From UBA11400 sp964550435 (GTDB lineage Bacteria; Bacteroidota; Rhodothermia; Balneolales; HLUCCA01), in NCBI GenBank assembly GCA_964550435.1, contig CAZJZI010000050.1, positions 1 to 18,729 on the forward strand: DNA of 18,729 bases. The letters are read 5' to 3'. Below the pieces are notes generated by a model. The model made no database searches, had not been told where the DNA came from, and worked only from the letters and a program-made list of their open reading frames with translations. Position numbers and translations under genes: made by a program. Shown piece after piece: positions 1 to 8,342 of the stretch. Within the stretch, counting starts at the first letter, position 1, and the number at the start of each line of letters is the position of its first letter.

Positions 1-866
1 AGAAAGCAACCTTTCAAGATCAAATTTCTTTTTCTGGAGTTCTTGAATTAATTGCGGGAAGTGATCCGGTAATTTTCCCATCCGAATCACCTCCTGAACT
101 TCATTTTGCTTTCGACAGTATCTTGTTTCAATATGTTACCCAGAAATCAGCGCTACACTCCGACTCTGATTTTCTTTTGAACATCAATGCAACTGCAAGC
201 AGTTTGGAAACGGCTTTGACGTTAATCCATCAGGGATACACGACCATTAAAATAAAGGTTGGATTAGATTGGCAAAATGAAATCCTCATGGTTTCCACTC
301 TACGCAATCAATATCCTGAAATTGCCATTAGACTCGACGCTAATGAATCCTGGAGTGTTCACGACGCCCGAATACATCTTGAGGAACTCAAAGATTTAAA
401 TATAGATTATATCGAACAACCTGTCTCTGCGCAGGATCTTCACTCTTTTGGTCGGGAATTAACTGATATCGGAGTCAAAATCGCAGCAGATGAGTCCGCC
501 AGATCTAAACAAATGATACATGAACTTATAGAAGCTGAATCAGTAGATGTTTTTATTATCAAACCACCTATGATCGGTAGTTTTATGAATATTGCAGATG
601 CTTGCCGTGATATCCACACAGCAGGACGTCGGATAATTTTTACATCATCTCTGGATTCAAGTTTGAATGTTTCGATGGCTGCGTTACTTGCTAAATTCTA
701 CACCACCCCTGGGGAAGTTCATGGATTTTCGACGGGTTCGTTGTTCAATCAGGATCTGAATCCAGCTAAAAACGTGATTCATGAATCCAAGGTGAAAATA
801 GATTTAAACTGGATTTCATCTCCAGCAGAAACGTTGAATCGATCATTGATAACCGAATTAGTTTGA
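1..866 (+). CDS. menC: o-succinylbenzoate synthase (MenC), 5'-truncated by window edge
   Basis: MenC is an enolase-superfamily enzyme that dehydrates SHCHC to o-succinylbenzoate in cytoplasmic menaquinone synthesis. The reading frame is open from the first bases of the window, so the true start lies upstream; the Met at 123 is internal, not a start. Visible superfamily marks are IKIKVG (catalytic KxK pair, near 246-263), RLDANESW (first metal Asp, near 336), YIEQPV (second ligand, near 408-425), IAADES (third ligand, near 481) and FIIKPPMIG (the second catalytic Lys, near 553-580). The order K-x-K, D, E, D, K fits MenC, and the following menE supports that choice over other enolase-superfamily members such as dipeptide epimerases. 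Its TGA stop overlaps the menE TTG start by 4 bp, so the two are probably translationally coupled. Confidence 0.92.
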   Translation, partial: KATFQDQISFSGVLELIAGSDPVIFPSESPPELHFAFDSILFQYVTQKSALHSDSDFLLNINATASSLETALTLIHQGYTTIKIKVGLDWQNEILMVSTLRNQYPEIAIRLDANESWSVHDARIHLEELKDLNIDYIEQPVSAQDLHSFGRELTDIGVKIAADESARSKQMIHELIEAESVDVFIIKPPMIGSFMNIADACRDIHTAGRRIIFTSSLDSSLNVSMAALLAKFYTTPGEVHGFSTGSLFNQDLNPAKNVIHESKVKIDLNWISSPAETLNRSLITELV

Positions 867-2293
867 AAATAAACTCCTCACATATTTTCATCACAACTTC
901 TGAAGCGTCCTACAATTATGGGGATTTAAAAAAATTCTCTACTGAACTGGGGATCAGATATCGAATGACTGTTGAAATTAATCACTCAGCTAAAATTTTG
1001 CTTTTCGCCAAAAAAGATGTCCAATCAGCATTTGTTATTTCTGCATGCTTTATCAACCAGATTCCAGTAGTGATTTTATCGGCCGATAAAACCGAAATGA
1101 AACTGAATCATAGAATCAATGGAACGGGAGCATACTACTGTTTTGATCTCAATTTGGATACAGTTCAAGGCTTATCTCTTCCTAGAATCAAGATTCCTGA
1201 GTTGACAAATGGTTATAATGACTCCGCAGAATTTAGTATCCCAATTTTTGACGAGAGCAAGCTTTTCAGCATTCTATTTACATCGGGAACTACTTCGGAT
1301 GCAAAGGCTGTCCCCTTATATTTCAAACACATTCTAAGCGCAGCAACAAGTAGTTCAACTAATTTGCCTCTCGACTCCACTGATGAATGGTTACTGAACC
1401 TGCCTTTACATCATATAGGTGGCATAAGTGTTTTAATACGATGCATTCTTGCTGGAGCAAAAGTATACCTTAATCCAGTAAGTGACACCGACAGTCTTTT
1501 AGAAATTTTTTTGAATCGCAATACACTCACACATGCGTCTCTGGTCCCTACTCAGTTAAAGCGTTTGATGGATAATACTAACTTCAGGGTTGGACCACAT
1601 TTTAAAGCTATACTTTTGGGTGGCGGGCCAATCTCGCCATCAATTCACAGATTGGCGAAAGATCGAAATATACCTGTTATCCCAAGTTATGGTATGACCG
1701 AAACTGCGGCTCAATGTATCGCTGTTCCATATCTTTCCTGGAAGAATACACCTGATGGAACCTCCGGTAAACCATTACCTGATATAATGATATCCCTTAG
1801 AAAGGATGATTCAAATAATGAGTCAACTCTTTTGTGGGTCAAAGGAAATCAGGTATTCGATGGCTACATTGATGAGGGTTATAACACGAACTCATTTGAT
1901 GATGATGGCTGGTTCAATACAGGTGATTATGCACGTTTGGACCAATCAGGATATGTGTTTATTGAGATGAGAAGAGCCGACCGAATCGTAACTGGTGGAG
2001 AAAATGTGAACCCTTTGGTTTTGGAGGATGTCTTGGAATCTTACGAATCTGTTGTTGAAGCTGGAGTATTTGGAATTCTGGATGACGAATGGGGTCAGGC
2101 AGTACATGCAGCAATCGTTTTGAATCATAAAGATGAAGCCTTAAACGAAGACAATCTAAGAGATTTCTTGAAATCCAGGGTTCCTAACTACATGATTCCC
2201 AAACAAATACTGGTAGTCCAGCAGCTCCCAAGGACTCCATCCGGAAAATTGATTCGATCTGAGTTAATAAAGCTGAAAAAAGGTTCTGTTTAG
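863..2293 (+). CDS. menE: o-succinylbenzoate-CoA ligase (MenE)
   Basis: This 476-residue ANL-superfamily adenylating enzyme activates o-succinylbenzoate with ATP and CoA, the step after MenC. Core motifs are in order: an SGTT phosphate-binding loop (near nt 1278), LNLPLHHIGGIS (A4), PSYGMTETAAQ (A5, near 1684), GDYARLDQSGYV (A7, near 1922), RADRIVTGGENVNP (A8, near 1975) and PRTPSGK with the catalytic Lys462 near the C-terminus. The phosphate loop reads SGTTSDAKAV rather than the usual SGTTGxPKxV, a noticeable deviation. The start is a TTG overlapping the menC stop; no ATG lies nearby in frame, and the next (965) would remove the first 34 residues. The stop overlaps the opposing purB stop, leaving no room for a terminator between them. 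The menC-menE order is common in Bacteroidota. Confidence 0.94.
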   Translation: MKINSSHIFITTSEASYNYGDLKKFSTELGIRYRMTVEINHSAKILLFAKKDVQSAFVISACFINQIPVVILSADKTEMKLNHRINGTGAYYCFDLNLDTVQGLSLPRIKIPELTNGYNDSAEFSIPIFDESKLFSILFTSGTTSDAKAVPLYFKHILSAATSSSTNLPLDSTDEWLLNLPLHHIGGISVLIRCILAGAKVYLNPVSDTDSLLEIFLNRNTLTHASLVPTQLKRLMDNTNFRVGPHFKAILLGGGPISPSIHRLAKDRNIPVIPSYGMTETAAQCIAVPYLSWKNTPDGTSGKPLPDIMISLRKDDSNNESTLLWVKGNQVFDGYIDEGYNTNSFDDDGWFNTGDYARLDQSGYVFIEMRRADRIVTGGENVNPLVLEDVLESYESVVEAGVFGILDDEWGQAVHAAIVLNHKDEALNEDNLRDFLKSRVPNYMIPKQILVVQQLPRTPSGKLIRSELIKLKKGSV

Positions 2294-3582
2294 AGTCCAA
2301 CCCTGGCAAAAAGTACGTCAACCTGAGAAGTATGGTGCTTTAGATCAAAGGCTTCTTTGATGTCATCAATGTCCAGATGAGCTCCAATTTCTCTACTTTT
2401 CAATGCAAGATCCATCAATGGAGATCTCGTTTCCCATGCTTTCATCGCTAATGGTTGGACCATATCGTAACTCTCTTCTCTGGAGACTCCTTTGTTGATC
2501 AATTTGAGCATCAATCGTTGAGAGAAAACCAAACCATGTGTTTTATTGATATTCTCGAGCATATTATCGGCGAAAACAACCAGGTTCTCAACAATTCGGG
2601 CAAACCTATCGAGCATATAATCCAGTAGAATCGTTGCGTCCGGTAGGATGATACGCTCAGCAGCCGAATGGGATATATCTCTTTCGTGCCATAGCGGGAT
2701 ATTTTCAAAAGCTGTTACCATGTAACCACGAAGCACTCTGGCGCAACCTGAAATATTCTCAGAACCGATAGGATTTCGTTTGTGCGGCATTGCGGAAGAT
2801 CCTTTTTGCCCAGCCATAAACCGTTCTTCGACCTCACGAGTCTCACTTTTCTGAAGATGACGGATTTCAACGGCCATTTTTTCCAACGATGATCCAATCA
2901 ATGCCAACGTTGACATGTAGTGTGCATGGCGATCACGTTGAAGCGTCTGTGTTGATATAGGTGCCGGTTTCAGTCCAAGATATCCACATACAAGTAATTC
3001 AATTTGTGGTGGTATGTTCGCAAAAGTGCCTACAGCACCGGAAATTTTACCATACTCAATTTGGTCAGCAGCCTGTTCAAAACGTTCTTTATTTCTGAGC
3101 ATTTCGGCATACCAAAGGGCACATTTTAGCCCAAAAGTAGTTGGCTCGGCATGAATTCCATGCGTTCGCCCCATCATCATGGTGTATTTATGTTCTTTAG
3201 CCTTTTTCCCGAGGACATCAATCATTCGATCGATACCTTTGCTGAGAATAGAATTGGCCTGTTTGATTCGTACTCCTGTAGCCGTATCAACAACATCAGT
3301 AGACGTTAATCCATAATGAACCCACTTTTTCTCTTTTCCCAGAGTCTCAGAAACTGCGCGTGTAAATGCAACTACATCATGCCGCGTGACCTCCTCAATC
3401 TCTTTTATACGATCGATATCAAAACTTGCTTTCTCATACAGTAAATCAACATCCTCCTTAGGGATATGGCCTAATTCACTCCAGGCTTTGCAAACAGCTA
3501 ATTCTACATCCAGCCATGACTGAAATTGATTCTGTTCAGTCCAGATTGCGGTCATTTCTTTACGGGAATATCTATCAATCAT
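2290..3582 (-). CDS. purB: adenylosuccinate lyase
   Basis: PurB removes fumarate from SAICAR and from adenylosuccinate in purine synthesis; it is a cytoplasmic homotetramer of the fumarase/aspartase superfamily. The 430-residue protein has the short Bacillus-type length, and the residues line up without gaps with known catalytic positions: His68 (RHDVVAF), His89 (WVHYGLTSTD), His141 (GRTHGIHAEP) and the flexible signature loop GSSAMPHKRNP at 261-271. ATG start at 3582 without a clear Shine-Dalgarno sequence. It begins 6 bp after the stop of the GldE/CorC-type gene, so the two are likely cotranscribed. Its TAA stop overlaps the TAG of convergent menE by 3-4 bp. Nothing appears to be missing. 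Confidence 0.97.
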   Translation of the reverse strand: MIDRYSRKEMTAIWTEQNQFQSWLDVELAVCKAWSELGHIPKEDVDLLYEKASFDIDRIKEIEEVTRHDVVAFTRAVSETLGKEKKWVHYGLTSTDVVDTATGVRIKQANSILSKGIDRMIDVLGKKAKEHKYTMMMGRTHGIHAEPTTFGLKCALWYAEMLRNKERFEQAADQIEYGKISGAVGTFANIPPQIELLVCGYLGLKPAPISTQTLQRDRHAHYMSTLALIGSSLEKMAVEIRHLQKSETREVEERFMAGQKGSSAMPHKRNPIGSENISGCARVLRGYMVTAFENIPLWHERDISHSAAERIILPDATILLDYMLDRFARIVENLVVFADNMLENINKTHGLVFSQRLMLKLINKGVSREESYDMVQPLAMKAWETRSPLMDLALKSREIGAHLDIDDIKEAFDLKHHTSQVDVLFARVGL

Positions 3583-3588
3583 GAGAAG

Positions 3589-4650
3589 TTAAGATTCGTG
3601 AGTTTCAACAGGGCCTGGTAGACTTACCACTACTTTAGTGACCCTATTATTTTCAATTTTATGAACAGTCAGGTTTAGGTTTTTATAGGTCACCTTCTCA
3701 CCAGGTTCAGGTATACGTTCAAGAATATGATAGATGAGTCCACCGAGGGTCTCATATTCATCATCATCAGTAACAATATCTACGCCAAGAATATCCCCGA
3801 GATCATCCAGATCTATTTTGGCATCAAAAATATAATCTCCGTTTTTTCGACGGGTGAACAGCGTTTCTTGACCGCTGTATTCGTCGTTCATTTCTCCAAT
3901 AATTTCTTCTAAAACATCATCCATCGACACAATACCCTCAGTTCCACCATATTCATCGACCACGATAGCCACATGCGTCTTTTCACGTTGAAAATCTCGC
4001 AGCAAATCGTCCAGTTTCTTCGAAGGCGGTATAAAAATTGCTTTACGTGCAATCTGCTTCCAGTTGATGATATCTTTTTTACTGGATTTGGTGATGTATG
4101 GGAGTAAATCTTTTGTGTGAATAATACCTAAGATGTTATCAAGGTCCTCTTCATATAATGGCATCCGGGATACACTTTTATCCCGGATAAGTGCCATGAC
4201 CTCTTCGAGTGTGTCTTCGGTAGAAACAGCAATTACATCAACGCGAGAAGTCATGATTTCACGTACTGTTGTATTTCCGAACTCGATAACATTCTCGATA
4301 ATCTCTCGTTCGTCCTCTAGAATGGAACCTTGTAACTCTCCTAAGTCGGCGATAGTTTTAAGGTCGTCAGATGTAAATTTTTCTGTTGGCCTCGGTAATC
4401 TTTTTTCAATCGATAATGCAGTTGAACCGAGCCATTTTGCCAAAGGAGCAAACAAAATGTAAAACACATAAAGGAATAGACTCAGAGACATTGCCGTATT
4501 CTTTGGACTTTTAATGGCAATAATTTTCGGAGTAATTTCTGATACAATGACGATTACGGCCGTAATAGCCAACACTTCAATGGTGTAGACGATGTAATCG
4601 GGAACCGAAAAAAGAACTAACAATTCGCCTGTAATTACAGCTGCCATCAC
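3589..4650 (-). pseudogene. GldE/CorC-type CBS-domain membrane protein, 3' portion of a frameshifted gene
   Basis: This is the larger piece of a hemolysin/CorC/GldE-family gene (DUF21 membrane domain, two CBS domains, CorC_HlyC domain). As read from GTG 4650 (353 codons) it starts inside the membrane domain: hydrophobic segments fill residues 8-80, with VSEITPK at 37-42. CBS domains lie at about 133-190 and 200-255, including the family hallmark VDEYGGTEGIVSMDD, followed by the C-terminal CorC_HlyC fold (about 270-350). The frame stays open upstream of the GTG and overlaps the end of the neighbouring fragment (4659-4958), one base out of phase; GTG 4650 is therefore not a real start. Restoring one base would give a protein of about 456 residues, the normal family size. 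Members are linked to divalent cation efflux or, in gliding Bacteroidota, to motility (GldE). Whether the break is biological or a sequencing error cannot be told here. Confidence 0.85.
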
Positions 4651-4658
4651 AGCTGTAA

Positions 4659-4958
4659 TTATGTATTCCCAATCAAAATGGTCGATAAGAGTCGACGAGG
4701 TTTTTCAAGCATAAGAAGAACTCGTCGAAAAACGGTATCAGATTTAGCTTGTTCAATATCCTCAGGTAAGAGATTCCCGCTTAAGGAAAAGAATGCGACC
4801 TCCGAGGCTGAAAAAAGTGCAGAAAATACGAGACCGGCTATCATTATGACGCCCAAAATTGCGACTGCACCCCAATCGACGCTCTCCGGTCCTATGCCCG
4901 GTAATGCTATAGTCGATTCAGTTATCTGAAAAAAAAGAATGGATAAAGTTGATTCCAA
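4659..4958 (-). pseudogene. GldE/CorC-type membrane protein, 5' portion of the same frameshifted gene
   Basis: This 99-codon fragment encodes the start of the DUF21 domain: a first membrane helix (residues about 30-50), then SALFSASEVAFFSLS, a hallmark of the HlyC/CorC/GldE family, then the helix ending RRLLSTILIGNT before a premature TAA at 4661-4659. Family members continue directly from ILIGN(N/T) into further membrane helices, which here lie in the -1 frame (reading ...IITAVMAAVITGEL). Losing one base within the Asn codons near 4664-4668 would explain the break. No classical slippery heptamer is seen at the junction, so programmed frameshifting is unlikely. The start is taken as TTG 4958 because no ATG precedes the first helix and an in-frame stop lies just upstream; this start is uncertain. 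The position downstream of ssb matches the ssb-gldE order of Bacteroidota. Confidence 0.82.
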
Positions 4959-5004
4959 GGTATTTATGTGCGTTATCAGCTAGCTGAACTTTGCGCATGC
5001 AAAT

Positions 5005-5046
5005 ATAATCAGAACTGTCCACATAAACGCAGACAGTTCTGATTAT
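5005..5046 (-). terminator. 15-bp perfect hairpin after ssb, possible terminator or attenuator
   Basis: The arms 5005-5019 and 5032-5046 are perfectly complementary (15 bp) around a 12-nt loop. The hairpin starts 6 bp beyond the ssb stop codon in the leftward direction. The bases following it on the minus strand (ATTTGCATGCGCAAA) are only weakly T-rich, so this may be a partial terminator or an mRNA-stabilising stem rather than a strong intrinsic terminator. It would uncouple ssb expression from the downstream GldE/CorC gene. Confidence 0.5.
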
Positions 5047-5051
5047 TGTGA

Positions 5052-5492
5052 TCAAAATGGCAAATCGTCGTCTTCATCGAATGGAGTGGTAGCAGACGAT
5101 GTGGCCGGTTCCGGTCGTTGTGTGTCCCGACCAGCAGAAGTGTTTGTTCCCTGACCACTTTCTTTGCTGTCTAATAGCTGAATGGATTGTGCTTTGATCT
5201 CAGTGGTATATCTCTTCTGCCCTTCACGGTCTTCCCATGAACGTGTTTGAAGTGACCCCTCTACATATATCTGACTTCCTTTGTTAGTATACTGCTGGCA
5301 AATTTCAGCCAAGCGACCCCATGCCACGACACGATGCCATTCTGTGGTTTCCTGCCATTCACCATTCGAATCCTTATAACGATCTGAAGTTGCCAGACTC
5401 AAGGTTGCAACAGCTGTATTGTTCTGTGTGTATCTCACTTCCGGATCAGCACCAAGGCGACCGATTAACATAACTTTGTTCAAATTTCCCAT
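5052..5492 (-). CDS. ssb: single-stranded DNA-binding protein
   Basis: SSB coats single-stranded DNA during replication, recombination and repair and recruits partner proteins through its C-terminal tip. From ATG 5492 the protein is 146 residues: an OB fold at about 1-110 opening with MGNLNKVMLIGRLGADPEVR and containing the WHRVVAWGRLAE segment, then a Thr/Ser/Pro-rich linker, then the acidic tip DEDDDLPF. The frame is open further upstream to 5573, but the extra 27 residues do not resemble SSB N-termini, which begin almost exactly at this Met, so 5492 is preferred. It lies upstream of a GldE/CorC gene as in many Bacteroidota, though mutY, often on the other side of ssb, is absent here. A divergent spacer of 275 bp precedes it. 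Confidence 0.95.
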   Translation of the reverse strand: MGNLNKVMLIGRLGADPEVRYTQNNTAVATLSLATSDRYKDSNGEWQETTEWHRVVAWGRLAEICQQYTNKGSQIYVEGSLQTRSWEDREGQKRYTTEIKAQSIQLLDSKESGQGTNTSAGRDTQRPEPATSSATTPFDEDDDLPF

Positions 5493-5624
5493 AGTAATCC
5501 AGTTAATTTTGTGTTTGGTTACCTGTATGAGTGCTGAAATTCCTATTCCTGACAAATTCTGTTCAAATTTCACATAAATAAACCGGAATCAAGGCTTTTA
5601 TCAGGTAACCCGATTGCTTTTACG

Positions 5625-5632
5625 CAAAAATA
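5625..5632 (-). promoter_or_regulatory. candidate Bacteroidota-type -7 element for ssb
   Basis: On the minus strand the bases read TATTTTTG, an exact match to the Bacteroidota -7 consensus TAnnTTTG. It sits about 130 bp upstream of the ssb ATG, which would give a long leader. No convincing -33 TTTG was found at the expected distance, so this is a weak prediction. Confidence 0.3.
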
Positions 5633-5767
5633 CAAAATTCCATACACTTCACGCAGTTTTTAAACATCGATTGGAAATGAATCGTTGGTTATTCACGTTC
5701 ATTCACCGTAATTTCTGCTCAAAATTTGTAATCACTTGGCGCTTGATCGCGTCTGGAAGAATCGAAA

Positions 5768-6310
5768 ATGAAAATCTACACTAAAACTGGCGATTCCGGA
5801 TCAACATCACTTTTCGGTGGTGGAAGAGTTCAAAAAAACACCGTAAGAATTGAAGCATATGGCACCGTTGATGAACTCAACGCAACCATAGGAGTTGTCA
5901 GAGCAAATTCTCCTTCACATCGCGTCGACGAAATGCTCGGTATCATTCAAAGTGAACTTTTTGTTCTGGGGGCCGACTTGGCGACACCAATGGATGCTAA
6001 AGCCCAGATCAAAAGAGTTGATCAGGCAATGTCAACCAGACTTGAATCCTGGATTGATGAGCTTGATGTTACACTCGAGCCTTTGCGTTACTTTGTGCTA
6101 CCCGGAGGATCCGTAACTGCATCTCTATTGCATATCTCCAGAACGGTTTGCAGACGCGCTGAACGATGTGTAGTTACAGCCCGTGAGACTGAAACTATTT
6201 CTGATGAAGTTATTATCTACCTGAATCGATTATCGGATTTACTTTTTGTCATGTCCAGATACGAGAATCACGTGACCGATACCCCGGAAGTGCGATGGAT
6301 AACAGATTGA
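5768..6310 (+). CDS. pduO: PduO-type ATP:cob(I)alamin adenosyltransferase
   Basis: This enzyme transfers the adenosyl group of ATP to cob(I)alamin, making adenosylcobalamin for B12-dependent mutases or reductases. The 180-residue protein is the full family length. It opens with MKIYTKTGDSGSTSLFGGGR (ATP-binding loop), then EAYGTVDELNATIG, and ends with the helical signature RRAERCVVTARE... and YLNRLSDLLFVMSRYEN. All are diagnostic of the PduO/MMAB fold rather than the CobA or EutT types. The ATG has a fair Shine-Dalgarno sequence (GGAAGA at 5755-5760). It is first in a long rightward operon; the SGNH/TPR gene follows after 3 bp. No B12-dependent enzyme or cobalamin riboswitch is visible in the window, so the client enzyme is unknown. 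Confidence 0.95.
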   Translation: MKIYTKTGDSGSTSLFGGGRVQKNTVRIEAYGTVDELNATIGVVRANSPSHRVDEMLGIIQSELFVLGADLATPMDAKAQIKRVDQAMSTRLESWIDELDVTLEPLRYFVLPGGSVTASLLHISRTVCRRAERCVVTARETETISDEVIIYLNRLSDLLFVMSRYENHVTDTPEVRWITD

Positions 6311-6313
6311 CTT

Positions 6314-8338
6314 ATGGCACTATCGAACAAGGCAAAAACATTTATCAGGAAAAACTCCATCAAGTCAGCCAAAGAACTTGCCAGTCATTTAAATCAGCCT
6401 GTAGAATTGATTGAAGAATATCTAAAATCAAAAGATTCTCAACAGAACAGTAGTTCTGATTCCCCTCCACCTCGGTCCAAAAATCTGGTATTTACTCTTT
6501 TTGCCCTGTCGATTCCAGTCATGTTCTTCATTTTTCTCGAACTTGGACTCCGATGGGCTGATTATCGGGGTAATACAGACCTTTTTGTGGAAATGGCTTC
6601 ATTGGATAATAAGTACAAAATCGCGAATCCAAATTTTGCCTCACGTTACTTTTTCTACACCACGGTTGTCCCAAACGCTCCCGCCGAAGCATTTTTGACC
6701 GAAAAACCCGAAAATGGATTCCGAATTTTTGTGATGGGCGAATCTTCTGCAGCGGGATATCCATATGGATTTAATGGTATTTTCGGTCGGGTGGTCGAAG
6801 ATGTATTACAAGATGTAATGCCAGACAAGAATGTGGAGGTCATTACCGTTGCCATGTCGGCGATTAACTCATACACTTTGTATGATCAAGTGGACGAAGT
6901 GCTTGCAGAAAGTCCGGATGCCATTCTCATTTATACCGGTCACAACGAATTTTATGGTGCCCTAGGCGTTGGATCAAACGAAAGTTTGGGAAGTTTCCCG
7001 GGGTTTGTTCGATTTTACCTGAGTATTCAGAACTTCAAGACCTTTCTGCTGCTCAGAGATCAGATTACATCCTTAATGAAGTGGGTTGCATCAGCTACTT
7101 CGAGCTCAGCCAGAGTTGGTTCAGAAACCCTTATGCAGCAGGTGGTACGCGACCAGGCTATAACACTTGATAGCCCTGTTTACGAACTGGGAAAACAACA
7201 GTTCGACAGTAACATGAAAGTAATTCTGGACAGATTCAAAGAAGCAGGAATACCAGTCTTTCTTGGAAGTCTGGCAAGCAACCTGAAAGACCACCGTCCT
7301 TTTGAGTCCATCGCTACCGATAATCATCCGGCGGCAGATGATGTGTATAATGAAGCCAGAGCAGCCTATGAGGCTGGTGAATTAGATCGAGCCAAGGAGT
7401 TGTTTATTTATGCAAGGGACCTTGATGCATTGAAATTCAGAGCGACTTCCGAGTTCAACGATATCATACGTGAACTTACTGAACGCGATGGAGTTACATA
7501 CGTTCCGGTAGAAGAATACCTAGTTGAAAAATCGGAGAATGGTATCATTGGATTCGATCTTATGCTGGAACACCTCCATCCAAATGCCACTGGTTATTTT
7601 CACATGGGTATGGCCTATGCTAATGCGATTAAAGAGGCAAATTTTTTAGGGAATCCTGCCGATTTATCACGATGGCAATCCGACCAAGAATATATGGATC
7701 GAATGTATCTATCTGATTTCGATCATCGTGTGGTCGACCATAGACTGATGGTACTAACCGGGAGCTGGCCATTTGTTAAATCTGGTCCCGGGTTCAGATA
7801 CAGCAATTATCAGTATAAAAGCCCCGAAGATAGTCTTGCATTTCAGGTAGTTAACCACAATCTACGTTGGGATGCTGCCAAGGTAAAACTTAGTGAGATA
7901 TATTTGGACCAGGGACGTCCCGAGAAAATGATTTATGAGTATCGTGGATTGATGCGTGATCAACCATTTAATGACTCACCATTTCTGATTGTCGGACAGT
8001 ATTTGCTCGATCAGGGAAAACTTGATGAAGCAGAACCTTATATGATGAAAGCCCATGAAATCAGTCCATCAGCATACACGTTCAAAATGCTCGGGGCAAT
8101 TAGAGTCAACCGTGGTGAATTCACCGAGGGCGCTTCACTTCTAGAACAATCATTGGCTTTGAGTCCAAACGATTCTCAGGCATTGTTTAACTTGTCCGGG
8201 GCATATGCCCAATCTGGTGAACTTTCAAAGGCACTTGAGATCGTAAATGTACTCGTTTCAATTTCCCCAAATTTTCCAGGCGCACAACAATGGAAAGCAC
8301 AGTTAGAAGCTATTAATTCAAGACAATCCAATAGATAA
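6314..8338 (+). CDS. Membrane-anchored SGNH-hydrolase-like protein with C-terminal TPRs
   Basis: A 674-residue protein of no assigned function with four visible parts. Residues 1-40 look helix-turn-helix-like (KSAKELASHLNQPVELIEEY); a polar Ser/Pro linker follows; residues about 57-77 form one strong membrane helix. From about 135 there is an SGNH/GDSL-type domain: VMGESSAAG with candidate nucleophile Ser144, GHNEFYG with Asn211, and EHLHPNATGY with His422. The position three before that His, usually Asp, is Glu419. From about 535 there are TPR-like repeats (LLDQGKLDEAEPYMMKAHEI, LFNLSGAYAQSGELSKALEI). The topology implies a short cytoplasmic N-terminus and a large periplasmic part. Gaps are 3 bp to the adenosyltransferase gene and 4 bp to glmM. 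A role in modifying envelope glycans (esterase or acyltransferase) is inference from the fold and neighbouring glmM. Confidence 0.85.
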   Translation: MALSNKAKTFIRKNSIKSAKELASHLNQPVELIEEYLKSKDSQQNSSSDSPPPRSKNLVFTLFALSIPVMFFIFLELGLRWADYRGNTDLFVEMASLDNKYKIANPNFASRYFFYTTVVPNAPAEAFLTEKPENGFRIFVMGESSAAGYPYGFNGIFGRVVEDVLQDVMPDKNVEVITVAMSAINSYTLYDQVDEVLAESPDAILIYTGHNEFYGALGVGSNESLGSFPGFVRFYLSIQNFKTFLLLRDQITSLMKWVASATSSSARVGSETLMQQVVRDQAITLDSPVYELGKQQFDSNMKVILDRFKEAGIPVFLGSLASNLKDHRPFESIATDNHPAADDVYNEARAAYEAGELDRAKELFIYARDLDALKFRATSEFNDIIRELTERDGVTYVPVEEYLVEKSENGIIGFDLMLEHLHPNATGYFHMGMAYANAIKEANFLGNPADLSRWQSDQEYMDRMYLSDFDHRVVDHRLMVLTGSWPFVKSGPGFRYSNYQYKSPEDSLAFQVVNHNLRWDAAKVKLSEIYLDQGRPEKMIYEYRGLMRDQPFNDSPFLIVGQYLLDQGKLDEAEPYMMKAHEISPSAYTFKMLGAIRVNRGEFTEGASLLEQSLALSPNDSQALFNLSGAYAQSGELSKALEIVNVLVSISPNFPGAQQWKAQLEAINSRQSNR

Positions 8339-8342
8339 AATT

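Noticed and set aside
4133..4462. 109-codon plus-strand ORF opposite the GldE/CorC gene
   Set aside because: Ser/Arg-rich, no family resemblance; antisense shadow of the CBS-domain coding sequence.
4648..4680. Programmed -1 ribosomal frameshift at the GldE/CorC break
   Set aside because: The junction (ATT GGG AAT ACA TAA) has no X-XXY-YYZ slippery heptamer and the family is not known for recoding; a lost base is simpler.
5493..5573. 27-residue N-terminal extension of SSB from the upstream ATG at 5573
   Set aside because: SSB proteins begin at the Met before NLNKVMLIGRLG; the extension has no SSB-like features, so ATG 5492 was used.
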